Source: Beverwykella pulmonaria
Lineage: Eukaryota; Ascomycota; Dothideomycetes; Pleosporales; Melanommataceae
Length of the DNA stretch: 64,000 bases
NCBI GenBank assembly: GCA_001599595.1
Contig: BCHH01000015.1
Location: forward strand, 649,431 to 713,430
Direction of reading: 5' to 3'
Shown here: in pieces, positions 13,997 through 24,259 of the stretch
How the letters are laid out: each line of letters starts with the position of its first letter
Position numbering within the stretch: the first letter of the stretch is position 1
Made by a program: the position numbers and the translations under genes
The notes under the pieces: generated by a model
The model's input: only the letters and a program-made list of their open reading frames with translations
What the model was told of the DNA's origin: nothing
The model's database searches: none

Positions 13997-14859
13997 AAGG
14001 AATTGGCGTTAGGAATTGGCTTCTGGGAGGAGACCCGTCGTGAGCAGTTACCAGAGGGGTGCCGGCTCATGAAGAAGTAATAAGAGGTCGCAGAGCAGCA
14101 GGTACTGAACACGAGGCAGGGCGGCGGCGTCTTTGCCTTTGGGGGGACTATAGGGCGGCTGCATACTGTTGCTGCTGCGGTGCGGTCGGGACTGCTTGAT
14201 GAGCTTCATCTTGCGCTGGCGGCGTTTTGCGCCTTCGATTGGCGGCGTAGACATGGCGTGGAATCCGTGGCTTGGGACCATGGCTCCACTCACGTTGCCT
14301 CACCGAGCGCCTGTATAGAGCACCCTGGTATACAAATAACGAACCATGTCTACATCACCCAAGAGAGAAATCGCATCCCTTCGCCCTTCGGATAGCAGCA
14401 GCAGCTTCAGTATCACAGCAGCAATAGCAGCCAGACCTTGCACAGACACTTCCACAACCTCCACAAACTCCCTATGAAAAAATCACCAGCAGCGCAGTTC
14501 ACCGCCAGTTGGCGCACTGGAGTGGGTGGGTGCAACAACCGTCACTCCCCGGCTCTCCCGCCGCCTGTTTCAAGCGGTCAACGCTCCAGCCCAGGAACAG
14601 CCAGGAACAAACAGTCAGCCGGTCAGCGGGTCCCGCGCCCCGGCTGAGACAACGCGCTTTTCCCCAGATGATGGTCTCCAAGGTGCAGGGGGGTATTGTG
14701 GCGCGTCTCCAATCCCAACTCTCTGCGGGTCCCCATAGTTTTGCAAAACGCCAGAGCCGTCGGCTTTAGCCTCTCATCAATCTGAGGAGTTTGGTTCTGG
14801 AATAATGGCACGCGGTCCGAGATAGCGGAACCAGAACAGCCGAGTTGGTACCGCCGTCG

Positions 14860-14925
14860 TGACGATGCAGGGAGAAGAGGAGAACGATGCAGGGAGAAGA
14901 AGAGGACGATGCAGGGAGAAGAGGA
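14860..14925. repeat. 22-bp minisatellite, three copies
   Basis: Three adjoining 22-bp units at 14860, 14882 and 14904 share the core ACGATGCAGGGAGAAGA and differ at only a few positions. Confidence 0.9.
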
Positions 14926-15308
14926 GAAAGCTGCCCGCTTTTCTGTGAAACCTCGCCATGCACGGGATGCGAATGCCATGCCATGCAGCGAGACGGAATT
15001 TTTCCCATCCATACTAGCCAGCGCAGCACGCTACCGCCTCTGCAAGCAAACAGTGAGCGGAATCTGTGCCCGGTTGATCGTATTTGTGCTGCTTTCAAGC
15101 AAGGGTATCTCAAAGAACTACTCCATCTCCAAAACCTTGCTGCACCCAGCGCGAACGTAACGTCACCCGTCCGCCCCATCGTCCAAACCGCCCACAACCC
15201 AATTAGTGCCGGCCCAAATCGGCCCAGCGCCCCAAATATTTCTAAATTCAATCGCCAAGGCCCGCCCCTCACCACGCTAGATAGCGCCATGTTATCGATA
15301 AACTTCCT

Positions 15309-15344
15309 GGTACCTGAGTCCGCCTGAGTCGGATCCCAGGTACC
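15309..15344. promoter_or_regulatory. Inverted repeat enclosing two TGAGTC sites
   Basis: GGTACCTG (15309-15316) and its complement CAGGTACC (15337-15344) flank two direct TGAGTC hexamers (15315, 15325), the core bound by Gcn4/CpcA- and AP-1-type bZIP factors. It lies in the 3' flank of the ELMO gene; which gene it would serve is unclear. Confidence 0.3.
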
Positions 15345-15432
15345 GTTCCCCATAATTTTTTTCCCACGTTCTGTCTGAAACCAGTAGCCTAAAACGTTGC
15401 ATACGAGCATGCTTTCGCTGCTGGCTATAGTT

Positions 15433-17710
15433 TCACGCTCCGGCTTCCATGCCGCCGATATCGTAGTAGTAGTCATCATTAAGTCCCTCACGGCTGGGCA
15501 GGACCGGCTCTTCCATCCCAACATCCTCAAATCTCACGTTGAGCAGCCGAATCTTGAGTCCGTAGCCGCCTATCAGATTGACTAGTTTGTTTGTGTCGGC
15601 CGTGATGGGTTGCTGATTGAGAAGCATAAGCAATCCGTCAAGCCACTCGGACGCAAGAATGTGGCTTTGGGGGTGCAGCTGCAGAAGGACCGATTCCCGT
15701 TGGCCAGCGTTAGACGCATCCGATGTGTTTCGCGCATGATTAGGCGCAGGTAGATAGCCATGAATCGTGATCTTGGTCGAGGTGGACGCATGTTCGGGTT
15801 TGGGTAATATGGTCAGCGTACTGTCAGACGACGAGGTCGATGGGGCCGAAGCCGACACATTGCTGACAACCGAGGACACGATAGAGAGATCGACTGGATA
15901 TAACAATCAGCCACGGCGCCAACCAACACGGCAAATTGCACAGTGGAGCGCTAATACGTACTCTTGTCCTGCAAAGCATCCAGTCTTGGCTCCGTGGACG
16001 CCTTCTCTTCAAAGTCCGCATAATGCAGGTATCGTCGGTTGTGTGATAGTCGAACGAAACGCCAGGCCGACGGCACAGTCCGGTCCAGCGTCTTACTTGT
16101 TATGGGCCCTGCATCTGCTCCATAATTCATCGTCTGCGGAAACCAGGCGCCCTGGAGCAAACACCGTATGCGTTGTTCTTTGACAAACTGCAGGGCCTCG
16201 TGATTGAGCTCATCCCGCACCTGGCTGTGGACAGTTAGAGTCGGCAGGAATAGACGGCACAACGGACAAAACATACCGCAGATGATGGCCCCACGCATCC
16301 TCATACGTGAGTTCAAGCAGTTCCATCTGAAGCTCCCTGAGCCGTTGAATATCAAACTCGGCCAATTCCTCCTCGATGTCTTTGATCTCTTTCGTGCGAG
16401 GCGCCTGTCCGAGGACCTGCTCAATCAAGATCCGGACAAGCTCTTCAATCTTGCCAAAGTCCTCGGACTGCGCCCCAGCTGCTTTCCACAATCGGATAAA
16501 GGCGTTGAGGCCGCTGGTATGCATTCTTGACCAGTGAAGTAGCAGAGGCTTGAAGGCCCTGTCAAAGTTGGACCGGGATTCGAGTGAGACATATTTGTGG
16601 GCTTCGCTTTCGTTTGATTTGTCCACCTCGAAGTGCTCGTAGAGAATCGACGTGACGGCAAGGCTTGCGCGAGCAATGGGACAACGCGCCTCTGGTGGCT
16701 CCACGGACTGCTCAAGCAGCAGCTTCTGGAACCCATCCTCGTTCTTGTAGACAAAATCCGTCAGGTCCATGAGGCCGAGAAATCCCGTGGGGCCAAACTC
16801 CCACGCAGGAGACTCGGTATCGAAGCCCAATCTTCGCCACTTTGCAGGGTTCTGTTTCTTGCTGCCCTTGGGGTCTGTCTCGGCCTTGGATTTGTCTGGG
16901 TTGCTTGCAGCGTGCAGCCCTCGAAGCGCGCGCCGATGGTCTGGCTTTTCCAAGTCCACCTTCTCCTCCTTCCACTTCCTGAGGAGGACCTTAGTCAAAG
17001 ACTGGAACTCCAACAAGGGGTGTGCCAGATCTTGTACCGCTGAGCTCTGCATGAGCCCATAGACGCTCTTGATGACTCCCAGCTCCTGCAGTTGCTTTAT
17101 GAACCTCGGCCATTCGAATTCGGCGTCGTTGGCAATGGCGTCTCGCATGAGGGAGTTGATGAGCTGCAGGGAGTTGGCGCACAGAGCGTGATCGGCGGAC
17201 GTGATCTTTTCGACGAGCATGGGGAGGAATTGCGGCTGCTGCTCCACGGCGGGCTTCAGTCGCTGGAATCCAGTCACGCCGGGCTGGGAGTTGCGATGGG
17301 AGGGGTGTCCAACGATGGCTGCGAGGACAGACATGGCGCCGCGATTTACGTTGACCAGCGGTTGCGCGACCACCAGGTCGACAATCTAAAGAGACGTATT
17401 TAGTCTCGTCATTGGGGCTGCTTTGGTTCCGCCAGCCACTCACCCGCTTGATAAGGTCATCCGTGACGTGATCCCATCCCTTGTCCAGCTCCAGAAGTCG
17501 CGACAATGACGTGAGGCAGTAGGCCAGTGTATTCCCCGTGGAGTGCAGAGCCAAAAAGCGAAGCTTGGGCAGGCCGCCCTCTTGGATGAAGACGTCGGCG
17601 AACGAAGGATCCCCAATTGCGCTCTGCAGCTTGAAGACTGCCATCTTCCGCACCGACTCTTCGTCGCTGCTCAGTCGCTCGACGAGCTCGGGCACACTGA
17701 GGCTGTCCAT
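15433..17710 (-). CDS. ELMO/CED-12 family protein
   Basis: Predicted 699 residues from four minus-strand exons: 17710-17444, 17385-16277, 16224-15962 and 15893-15433. Animal ELMO proteins pair with DOCK exchange factors to activate Rac; fungal members are thought to act in polarity and morphogenesis. The first ~90 residues (MDSLSVPELVERL...) start an armadillo-like helical repeat region, the middle (~320-490) matches the ELMO domain with DLTDFVYKNEDGFQKLLLEQ, and the last ~200 residues look like the PH domain typical of this family, with SAWRFVRLSHNRRYLHYADF and a C-terminal helix ILASEWLDGLLMLL. A TATA element at 17793-17799 lies ~85 bp before the start. Divergent from the Cys-rich gene at 18271. 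Family assignment rests on recognition of motifs and domain order. Confidence 0.85.
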
Positions 17711-17792
17711 GGCGCAAGTGATGAATTCCTAGTATTCCCAAACGTCTTCCAATGTTCCCAAACGCCTAGTTGTCTAGGAGGTCAAGAGGGCA

Positions 17793-17799
17793 TTATATA
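17793..17799 (-). promoter_or_regulatory. TATA box for ELMO gene
   Basis: TATATAA on the minus strand, 83 bp before the ELMO start codon. Confidence 0.5.
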
Positions 17800-17958
17800 G
17801 CGGCAGGCCACGGGAGGCAGCGGAGGTGTTTTTCGAGATTCGGCGTGGCTCACAAACGTGGATGGGTCCTCCAGGAGCCTTCAATGGTGGTGAATTGGTG
17901 ATTTGTTGGCTGCGCAAGTCGGGTTGGAAAATCTCCGATGCGAATCAGGGGAATGCTG

Positions 17959-17966
17959 TCACGTGA
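17959..17966. promoter_or_regulatory. Palindromic E-box TCACGTGA
   Basis: Perfect 8-bp palindrome of the type bound by Cbf1/Pho4-like bHLH proteins, in the divergent promoter. Confidence 0.4.
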
Positions 17967-18086
17967 CCCTCGTGAATGCCAGGAACCCATGTCGAGCACG
18001 CTCCCCTTCCTTCCTTCTGCCTTGACCACGCTAGTCGATTCCAGCTAGGAGCTCGAGGGCCACAACACCTCCTCCTCCAGTTCAAC

Positions 18087-18140
18087 ATGAGCGTCCTTCA
18101 CTCCCTCGCCGCCGTCACTCCTTTGTGCTCACCGCGATAG
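18087..18140 (+). other. Upstream ORF, 17 codons
   Basis: ATG at 18087 and TAG at 18138 enclose MSVLHSLAAVTPLCSPR, 130 bp before the main start at 18271. If the transcript begins upstream it could lower translation of the Cys-rich protein. The transcript start is unknown. Confidence 0.3.
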
Positions 18141-18270
18141 GTTCTCTGCGTTCTGTGATTTACGGGCCTGCACGGCGTCTCCGCGTCCCGCGTCTGTGTC
18201 TTTCGCCCCTTCACCCTCCTTCTGGCCTAAGCTCCCTCGCCTCCGTTCACTCCGTCTCCGCTTCACCGCA

Positions 18271-18987
18271 ATGTACATAACCTCTGATCTCTTCAGCTCT
18301 GGCTCCGACGCCGGCCACTGCGACACGTCCGCCACCCCCTCCACTGCCGCAACTACAACTTGGAGCGCAACGGCCGACTCGCAGATGCCAGCGTTGGGCA
18401 AGAGGAAGAGGCGAATGGACAAGGACGACCCCGCTGGAGGGCCCAGCTCTAAGTACGACGAGCCTCGCCGTCCCCTCAGTACAACAACAATAATAACTAA
18501 TTTATCCGGCGGCAGCACTTGCGCCTTCCCACGACTGTCACCGACTACTAGCAAAGCACTACATAAACGCCAGGCCCTCGGCCACGCAGTCCCGATCTAT
18601 ACGCCAGGGCCCACAACATACCTGGCGCCAGAGACACGGCCTCTAAAGCAACTCAGACGCATGCCGCCGCGGAAACTACCCACCCTCAGTAAATTAGCAT
18701 CCCACCTTATGGACATCGAAACAGACACATCGATATCAAGCTCGTCCCACTCGTCCGCCGCTCCAGACCTACGCCCCTGCCACATCTGCCACACAGCCAT
18801 CAAGCGAAAGACAGATCTAGAAAACTACCACGAGTGCAAACGCTGCGAGGAGCACACTTGCTTCATCTGCGTACGACAGTGTGCCGATGGGTGTGGGGAG
18901 AAGATATGCCGCAAGTGCTGCGTCGAGGTCGGTGAAGAGGGGGATACGCTGTGTCTGGACTGCTATGTGCGGACGGTCAATTCATGA
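18271..18987 (+). CDS. Cys-rich zinc-binding protein, hypothetical
   Basis: Single-exon protein of 238 residues. The first ~160 residues are Ser/Thr/Pro-rich with basic patches (GKRKRR, PLKQLRRMPPRK) that could act as nuclear localisation signals. The C-terminal ~65 residues carry a dense Cys/His array: CHIC, CKRC, CFIC, CADGC, CRKCC and CLDC pairs with interspersed His, enough for three or so zinc sites. It resembles RING/PHD/FYVE-type treble-clef domains in spacing but I cannot assign it to one of them. The frame can be extended upstream of 18271 but without an ATG, so 18271 is taken as the start. Function unknown. Confidence 0.8.
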   Translation: MYITSDLFSSGSDAGHCDTSATPSTAATTTWSATADSQMPALGKRKRRMDKDDPAGGPSSKYDEPRRPLSTTTIITNLSGGSTCAFPRLSPTTSKALHKRQALGHAVPIYTPGPTTYLAPETRPLKQLRRMPPRKLPTLSKLASHLMDIETDTSISSSSHSSAAPDLRPCHICHTAIKRKTDLENYHECKRCEEHTCFICVRQCADGCGEKICRKCCVEVGEEGDTLCLDCYVRTVNS

Positions 18988-20549
18988 AGTTTCTTTGCGC
19001 AGGGCGTACGGAGGGCCTTTTTGGGGACATGAAGTGAGGAGGAGCCGGCTTCTGGTCCTCCTCGATTCTTTTTGTATTTTTTTGAGCGTTGGACACATTT
19101 ATGGGATATATCTCAGGATGCAGGGATGCTGTTGAAGGAGCATGTAATTCATTTTTTCTCTTGAGAGTTATATGCAATGTTCCATTCTCATGTGGTTGAA
19201 AGATGCTGGAGGAGGTCCTCAACAGAAGGAGAATGTCCGTAGAGCAGCACTATTCTATCGTCAGCCTCAACATGCAAGAATCCCAGAGTCGCGCACTCGT
19301 AAATGTGGTGGAGGGTTAACAATCCCTTAAAACATACACATACACCCCCAATACACATATCGTTCCTGTTGCCTCCGTGGAGCATAAAACCGCGTATCAA
19401 GCATTTTCCGTTATTCACGAGACAAAAATCACATTCTTGCTCACTCACTCCCCTTGTACAAAACAATAAACTCCTCGAGCGCATGCCGAATCCATTAATC
19501 TCCTATCCATCTTCCCATCCCCAAAAGCAGAACAGACACCCTTCGATCGCAACCTCACACATCACTCACCAAGGCGTGTGTCTAAAACGAAGGAAAGGCG
19601 CAGCCAGGAAGCACATCCAAGTACAAAGTACTCGCGACTTGTATACCCATATCCCATTGTTCCCATGTGAAAAGCCAGGGTCGCAGCATCTAGCGCCCTC
19701 ACTCTTTCCATCAAACCTTTGAATAAAGTCGACTAAGTAGCATATCCATATATTCATATATTCCACGACTTTGTGTCTCAAGAGGAATCGAAGGGGGCCT
19801 TGCGCTGGGTTCGCAGATGAGCAGTTCACTCTCAAAGCACTCTCTGTACGTTGAAAACAGGTAAATGAGATAGAAGCAAGCACGCACACCAATGGCATAT
19901 TCTAGACATCGTGGGAAAAAATCATCATCTACTCCATTGTAAATGCCATGCCAACGTAGTATGCATACCCACCAAGATTAAACATTCATAGCACCGCAGT
20001 ACTTTTCCCTTCCCTCTCATTGGGATATGCACCAGACAAGATGCTCTTTCCAGAATGGCCTTTGAAAGTCTCATTTGACTATCACCATGAACGCCGAACG
20101 ACAAAATCCTTCCATATTCACCTCGGCATAGAGAGCCTTGGCTGTCTACATTGAAATGAAATTCGACGCTGTAGAATTGAGAGATCGTAAAATAAATGCC
20201 CCCAAGGTAAGGAAGGCTATGGCACCCGCGCAAAAACGGAACCACGCTCTCCACAGGGTATCTGTAATGACATCGCTTTGCCCTGTGCGCTGAAATGACA
20301 TAAGACATATATATACACGAGCAAAGAGCGCAAACGACATGCCCGGCTGAGAGTTTCTCAGAATTTCAAACATAGAAGCGAAGACGCTAGAGTCAGAAGT
20401 GGGAGCCAAACTCACAGATGCGAGCTGCGGCGACGGGACTTCTCAGGCTAAGCTGGAGTGGCATCGCAAGCTGGTAAACCAAATGCCGAAGAACAAGTGC
20501 CTAAGTCAGTGGAAAGTCAGCAAGACTTTCCCAATGACCCCAGCACAGC
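18988..20549. other. Convergent intergenic, 1.6 kb
   Basis: Between the 3' ends of the Cys-rich gene and the Ser-rich gene. An 89-codon minus-strand frame at 20146-20415 translates a hydrophobic stretch but has no family signature; nothing else seen. Confidence 0.5.
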
Positions 20550-22247
20550 TCAAGTGGCGCTCTTTGCGAACATGGACAGACGACTTCCACGTTTTGGCTT
20601 ACCTCGTGGCACTTCTCCATGACTTTCCCATGGGGATATGTCGTTCTTTCGAATTCGACCGCCAAGTCCGAGACGCTCACGAGGGGATTGATACCAGGAA
20701 GCCGACATCACTGAAGGGGTGATGGACGGGGCTATAGATGGAGCGATGGAAGCAGCATCCATACTCCGTCTCGGCTCGTCCGAATCGGCCACGTCCGCGC
20801 TGACATTATGACACGAAGCTATGGAAGATCTTTCGATGGAGGCTTCGTATAGTGTAGGGAGTCCTGATATGGTCCGCCTGGAGGGTAGAAGAATTGCGGG
20901 AAGGGGAGCCGGGTCCGGAACCAACGGGACAGATTGGACGGCAAGAGGCCGACTGAAGTTCATGGTCGTACGTGGCAGGGTACTATTGCTGACTGGGTCA
21001 GATAGTGTAAAGTCATCGTAGTTGTAGCTGTAGTCGTCGTTGTCGTCGTCATCAGAACCCTCCCCCTCAGCCGGCAGGCTCTCAGTATCGTCCACGAGGA
21101 ATGAGTGAGATTCAGGCACTCTCATCTCTTGAGCTTCACCCGCCAAAAATCCCTGATTCTTGGACAGTCTTCTGAATATGGCCTCGGTTTCGAAATCTAC
21201 AAGATCATCCCTACTCCTGGGATTACCTATTACGGGTGATGCCATCGAGCCAAAACTGTTAGATCCTTCGCAGTCGAGGTTCGGGATCGCTGATGGTCTC
21301 AGATTTGATGGCGCAGGTAATGCACCCGACATGGTGGGTTCTTCTGGCTTGATGCTCAAGAATGATTTTGAGCCCCAGGCAGTAGGTGACGAGATGGTTT
21401 CTTTGTCCTGAGGTTCTGTTTCATGAGGCGTAGGCGATAGCGTGCCTGTTGGATTCGGGTTATCCGGGAAAAAGTAGGTCATCTCAGGTAGAGACGTCAT
21501 GGACGGAGAGCTCATGCTCGAATGCGATTTGTCGGGGCTTGTGATAGATGGGCCAGAATCTCGGCGAGGGGGCTGGCCGAAATAAAGGTCGGCTGTGCTG
21601 GAACTAGCCGTTGACACAACGGAGTTGGGAGGGTTGCGGCTGCTCCCATCTGAGGAGGCAGATAAAACCGAGCCATGGCGCAAGATGGAGTCATTGGGGG
21701 CAGTGGAGGAGGACTTTGAAGTGGCCCCGGAGGCGGTGCTCTTCCTTTTGCTCTGGACAGAATCTCTGTCCCTGGACTTGCGCGAGATCGATTCAGGAAC
21801 ACCGTCCCATTTCGAGTTCACCTTGGGTACGTTGGCGGGGAGCTTCTGGGGAGAGACGGCGCCGAGAGCAATGGAGTTACCGATCCCACCTTTTTCGGAG
21901 GCCTGCTTGCGCTGCTGCTCGGCAAACTGCTGCAAGGCCGATTGGGAGGGCTCCTTCAGGGTCAAGAAGCCAAGGACGCCATTGGTCGTCTTTTTCTTCT
22001 TCGGCACCTTGGGGTCCTTTGGCGTTGAGGCATTGGAAGCCAGACTGTCTGCGGTGAGGGGTCTGGAAAGGGCTCTCGAGTCGAAGTTGGGACACAGAGG
22101 CGACGAGGCAGCCGTAGAATCGGCGACGGAGGACGAGGTATGGGCAGAGGAGAGCGACGTTTGGTCGGCGGTGAGCGGATTTCTATAGGTCAGCCTCGGC
22201 ATGCGAGGCGCTACTCGGGCCATTTCGCCAGCTGCTGCGGGTGCCAT
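20550..22247 (-). CDS. Hypothetical Ser-rich protein, 565 aa
   Basis: Single long exon of 565 residues with a strongly Ser/Pro-biased composition; no transmembrane segment or signal peptide. The most ordered-looking block is at ~85-155: a KKKK patch, then NGVLGFLTLKEPS, a Gln/Ala-rich helix (LQQFAEQQRKQASEKGG) and VPKVNSKWDGVPE. These blocks have the look of conserved segments in an otherwise disordered protein, and I believe similar ones occur in uncharacterised Pezizomycotina proteins, though that is from memory. An acidic DDDDNDDYSYNYDD run lies at ~395-410 and the C-terminus is basic (RGKPKRGSRLSMFAKSAT). Probably a regulatory or scaffolding protein; function unknown. Confidence 0.8.
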   Translation of the reverse strand: MAPAAAGEMARVAPRMPRLTYRNPLTADQTSLSSAHTSSSVADSTAASSPLCPNFDSRALSRPLTADSLASNASTPKDPKVPKKKKTTNGVLGFLTLKEPSQSALQQFAEQQRKQASEKGGIGNSIALGAVSPQKLPANVPKVNSKWDGVPESISRKSRDRDSVQSKRKSTASGATSKSSSTAPNDSILRHGSVLSASSDGSSRNPPNSVVSTASSSTADLYFGQPPRRDSGPSITSPDKSHSSMSSPSMTSLPEMTYFFPDNPNPTGTLSPTPHETEPQDKETISSPTAWGSKSFLSIKPEEPTMSGALPAPSNLRPSAIPNLDCEGSNSFGSMASPVIGNPRSRDDLVDFETEAIFRRLSKNQGFLAGEAQEMRVPESHSFLVDDTESLPAEGEGSDDDDNDDYSYNYDDFTLSDPVSNSTLPRTTMNFSRPLAVQSVPLVPDPAPLPAILLPSRRTISGLPTLYEASIERSSIASCHNVSADVADSDEPRRSMDAASIAPSIAPSITPSVMSASWYQSPRERLGLGGRIRKNDISPWESHGEVPRGKPKRGSRLSMFAKSAT

Positions 22248-23407
22248 CGTGTCCGCTGTCGTGACAGCGAAACAACGGCGATGATCTCTCGTTAGCTAGG
22301 CCAGGGCAAGCGATAGCGCGACGCCGGCGGAGGAGCGAGGGGCGCACTACGTCGATGGCGCGAGTGAAGGCATGGCCACATGAGAGTAAAGGGTGCAGAA
22401 CGGGGCGACGACATAGAAACGGGGGGGGACAGTTGAAATAGAAGAATGGATGGATGCTAGAGAAGAAGTAGATTGCTCGACGGCAGCGCAGAACAGGGTC
22501 CACCCGTGGCCCGCAAAAAAGCAAGACCCAATCGCGCACACTTTGAGAGGGATGACAGCGGTTGCCAATAAGGGAAGCAAACGCCGGAGCTCCCTCCTTG
22601 GTTCAGCGGTCCCACTGATGGCGACCGCGCGTGGCTGCTGCTGCACAAGGCTGCTCCTATGGCTTTTGGGCCGCGGCCATTGGTTATGCAGCGCGGGTGA
22701 CAGTTTGCATGCAGTTTGGGCCGTGATGTGCCATGGCGCGCAGCAGAACCCCGGGCTGTCAAAGGTCGCCGCCATGAGATGGTGTGGAGAGGGAACCACC
22801 GACGCCCGTGGTGTTGACTGTAAAACGGAGATCTGTGCACCCTTGCCTGCAGCCAGATTGGCGACAGCATCCCGGGGGCTTGGTTGACAAGCCACACGCA
22901 CGTCGAACTCATTGCGGAGCTCCCAAAGGGAGGCGGGGCGTTGTGGCTGGCTGCGCTGTTCCCCTTCCATTGGCCGGTGCTGTTCGCATTAGAACACTGG
23001 AAGAACCTGTCATTCTGTGCTGCGTCTTTCCCGCGTCTAAGGCAAAGAACAGGGGTGCATCTAATAGCGTCTTTCCAAGAGCAGAGAAGACGTGCTAGCA
23101 GATACGGTACGGCATTTTAGTGCCAATTTAATCCTTTCGCCCTCTGCCTGCGTTCTGGCGATGCTGCTCGCGTGTGGGCCTTGCAGTACGAGACCACGTG
23201 ACGGGATCGATGATGGCCCCGAATTCGCTCGGCTCGCTAAGAGCTCCCAGCCCGTTGCCGCAACCCCTCCCTCCGTTCTCACACCCGGATCTTCGTGGCC
23301 GTGCTGACCACCACCAATCCCCACTACTCGGCGGCTGACGGTTCCGCGGTACTGCCTCCTGGGTAGCACCTCTCCCGACTTCCTCAACATCCCCTCAGCT
23401 CGCCGCG
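22248..23407. promoter_or_regulatory. Divergent intergenic, two promoters
   Basis: 1.16 kb between divergent start codons at 22247 (minus) and 23408 (plus). A CACGTG E-box lies at 23195-23200. Open frames here are compositional and I see no gene. Confidence 0.5.
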
Positions 23408-24259
23408 ATGCCAGCGCTCCTGGTAGACACGAATACCACAAACACCCGCCCTGTCTCGCCCACCGACACCTCTTCGTCAACCAACACCGAGCAGCGCGAC
23501 AGCAAGCGCTCCGAATCCCACTCCCCGAGCCGGCCGCCCGTGTCGCCCATTACGCCCACCGTGTCCGTTGCGCAGCTAGCTCCTCTGCCGCCACCCCCAG
23601 AAACCAGCACCCATGTTGCCCCTCCACAGCGCACCCTCTTCAGACCACAGCCGCCTTCCGTGCCGATATCAGAGAGCGAGAACCCCGATGCGATAGCGTT
23701 ACGTTCTGCAATATCGCTGCTTCAGCTGCAGCGCGAAAAGAGCAAGCGCGACCTCAAGACACTAGAAGAACTAAAGGCAGCCGCCGTGTCCGACCCCCAA
23801 GGCTTCGTGCGCTCCCTTCAAGCTCAGCGGACACAGCCATCGAAAGCCAACGCCGACCCCCTCTCGCCTACCCTCTCCGACGTATCTGGGTCTGTGCTAG
23901 GCGCCCATGTTGGGACGGAAACCGAGTGCAACGGCGAGGGGCGCAAAGCCTCGGCAAATGGAAAAGCACAGGCTACAGAAACAGGCCCATCTACCACGTT
24001 TCCCCCCATACCGCAACCTCAGAACATCATACGGTGTCCGCCTGTCAACTGGGCCAAATACAGTATAGTAGGGGGGTCGCTGGAGAAGATCCACCAGGAG
24101 CAGAAGCAGTATCCAGGAGCCGTCGAGCCTCCGCGAAATCAGCAAGGCGCAAAAGCCCCACCCCATGCTGTATCAGCACCGTACTCGCCATTCACGGACA
24201 GTGTGGGGGACTCTCAGCCGCCACCATCATGGCGGGGGCTCAAGAAACCTCCGGCATGA
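23408..24259 (+). CDS. Hypothetical protein, 283 aa
   Basis: Single-exon, unrecognised. The N-terminal ~95 residues are Ser/Thr/Pro-rich and disordered. A predicted amphipathic helix follows at ~97-140 (AIALRSAISLLQLQREKSKRDL, then LEELKAAAVSDPQGFV). After another disordered stretch comes a compact block at ~203-235 containing IIRCPPVNWAKYSIVG and SLEKIHQEQKQYPG. The two-block pattern, a Leu/Arg helix followed by a PPVNWAKY motif, looks like a small chromatin or transcription-complex subunit, but this is only an impression and no family is assigned. No signal peptide or membrane segment. Confidence 0.75.
   Translation: MPALLVDTNTTNTRPVSPTDTSSSTNTEQRDSKRSESHSPSRPPVSPITPTVSVAQLAPLPPPPETSTHVAPPQRTLFRPQPPSVPISESENPDAIALRSAISLLQLQREKSKRDLKTLEELKAAAVSDPQGFVRSLQAQRTQPSKANADPLSPTLSDVSGSVLGAHVGTETECNGEGRKASANGKAQATETGPSTTFPPIPQPQNIIRCPPVNWAKYSIVGGSLEKIHQEQKQYPGAVEPPRNQQGAKAPPHAVSAPYSPFTDSVGDSQPPPSWRGLKKPPA

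Larger units (their letters stand above)
13842..15432. other. Intergenic, 1.6 kb, promoter of 12233-13841 gene
   Basis: Open frames here are compositional. It contains a GGCGTT hexamer run (~13969-13996), a three-copy 22-bp repeat (14860-14925), and a short inverted repeat enclosing two TGAGTC motifs (15309-15344). Confidence 0.55.
17711..18270. promoter_or_regulatory. Divergent promoter, ELMO and Cys-rich gene
   Basis: 560 bp between two start codons facing away from each other. Contains a TATA element for the minus-strand gene, an E-box palindrome and a short upstream ORF for the plus-strand gene. Confidence 0.55.

Noticed and set aside
14766..15530. Minus-strand frame of 254 codons
   Set aside because: Overlaps the end of the ELMO gene and the 22-bp repeats; composition is random and no start context or homology is visible.
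20146..20415. Small hydrophobic minus-strand frame, possible extra exon of the 20550-22247 gene
   Set aside because: The upstream gene ends in a natural basic C-terminus and stop; I could not find splice sites that join the two in frame.
17711..23407. Transposon or other mobile DNA
   Set aside because: Gene-poor spacing suggested it, but no terminal inverted repeats, long terminal repeats or transposase-like sequence were seen.
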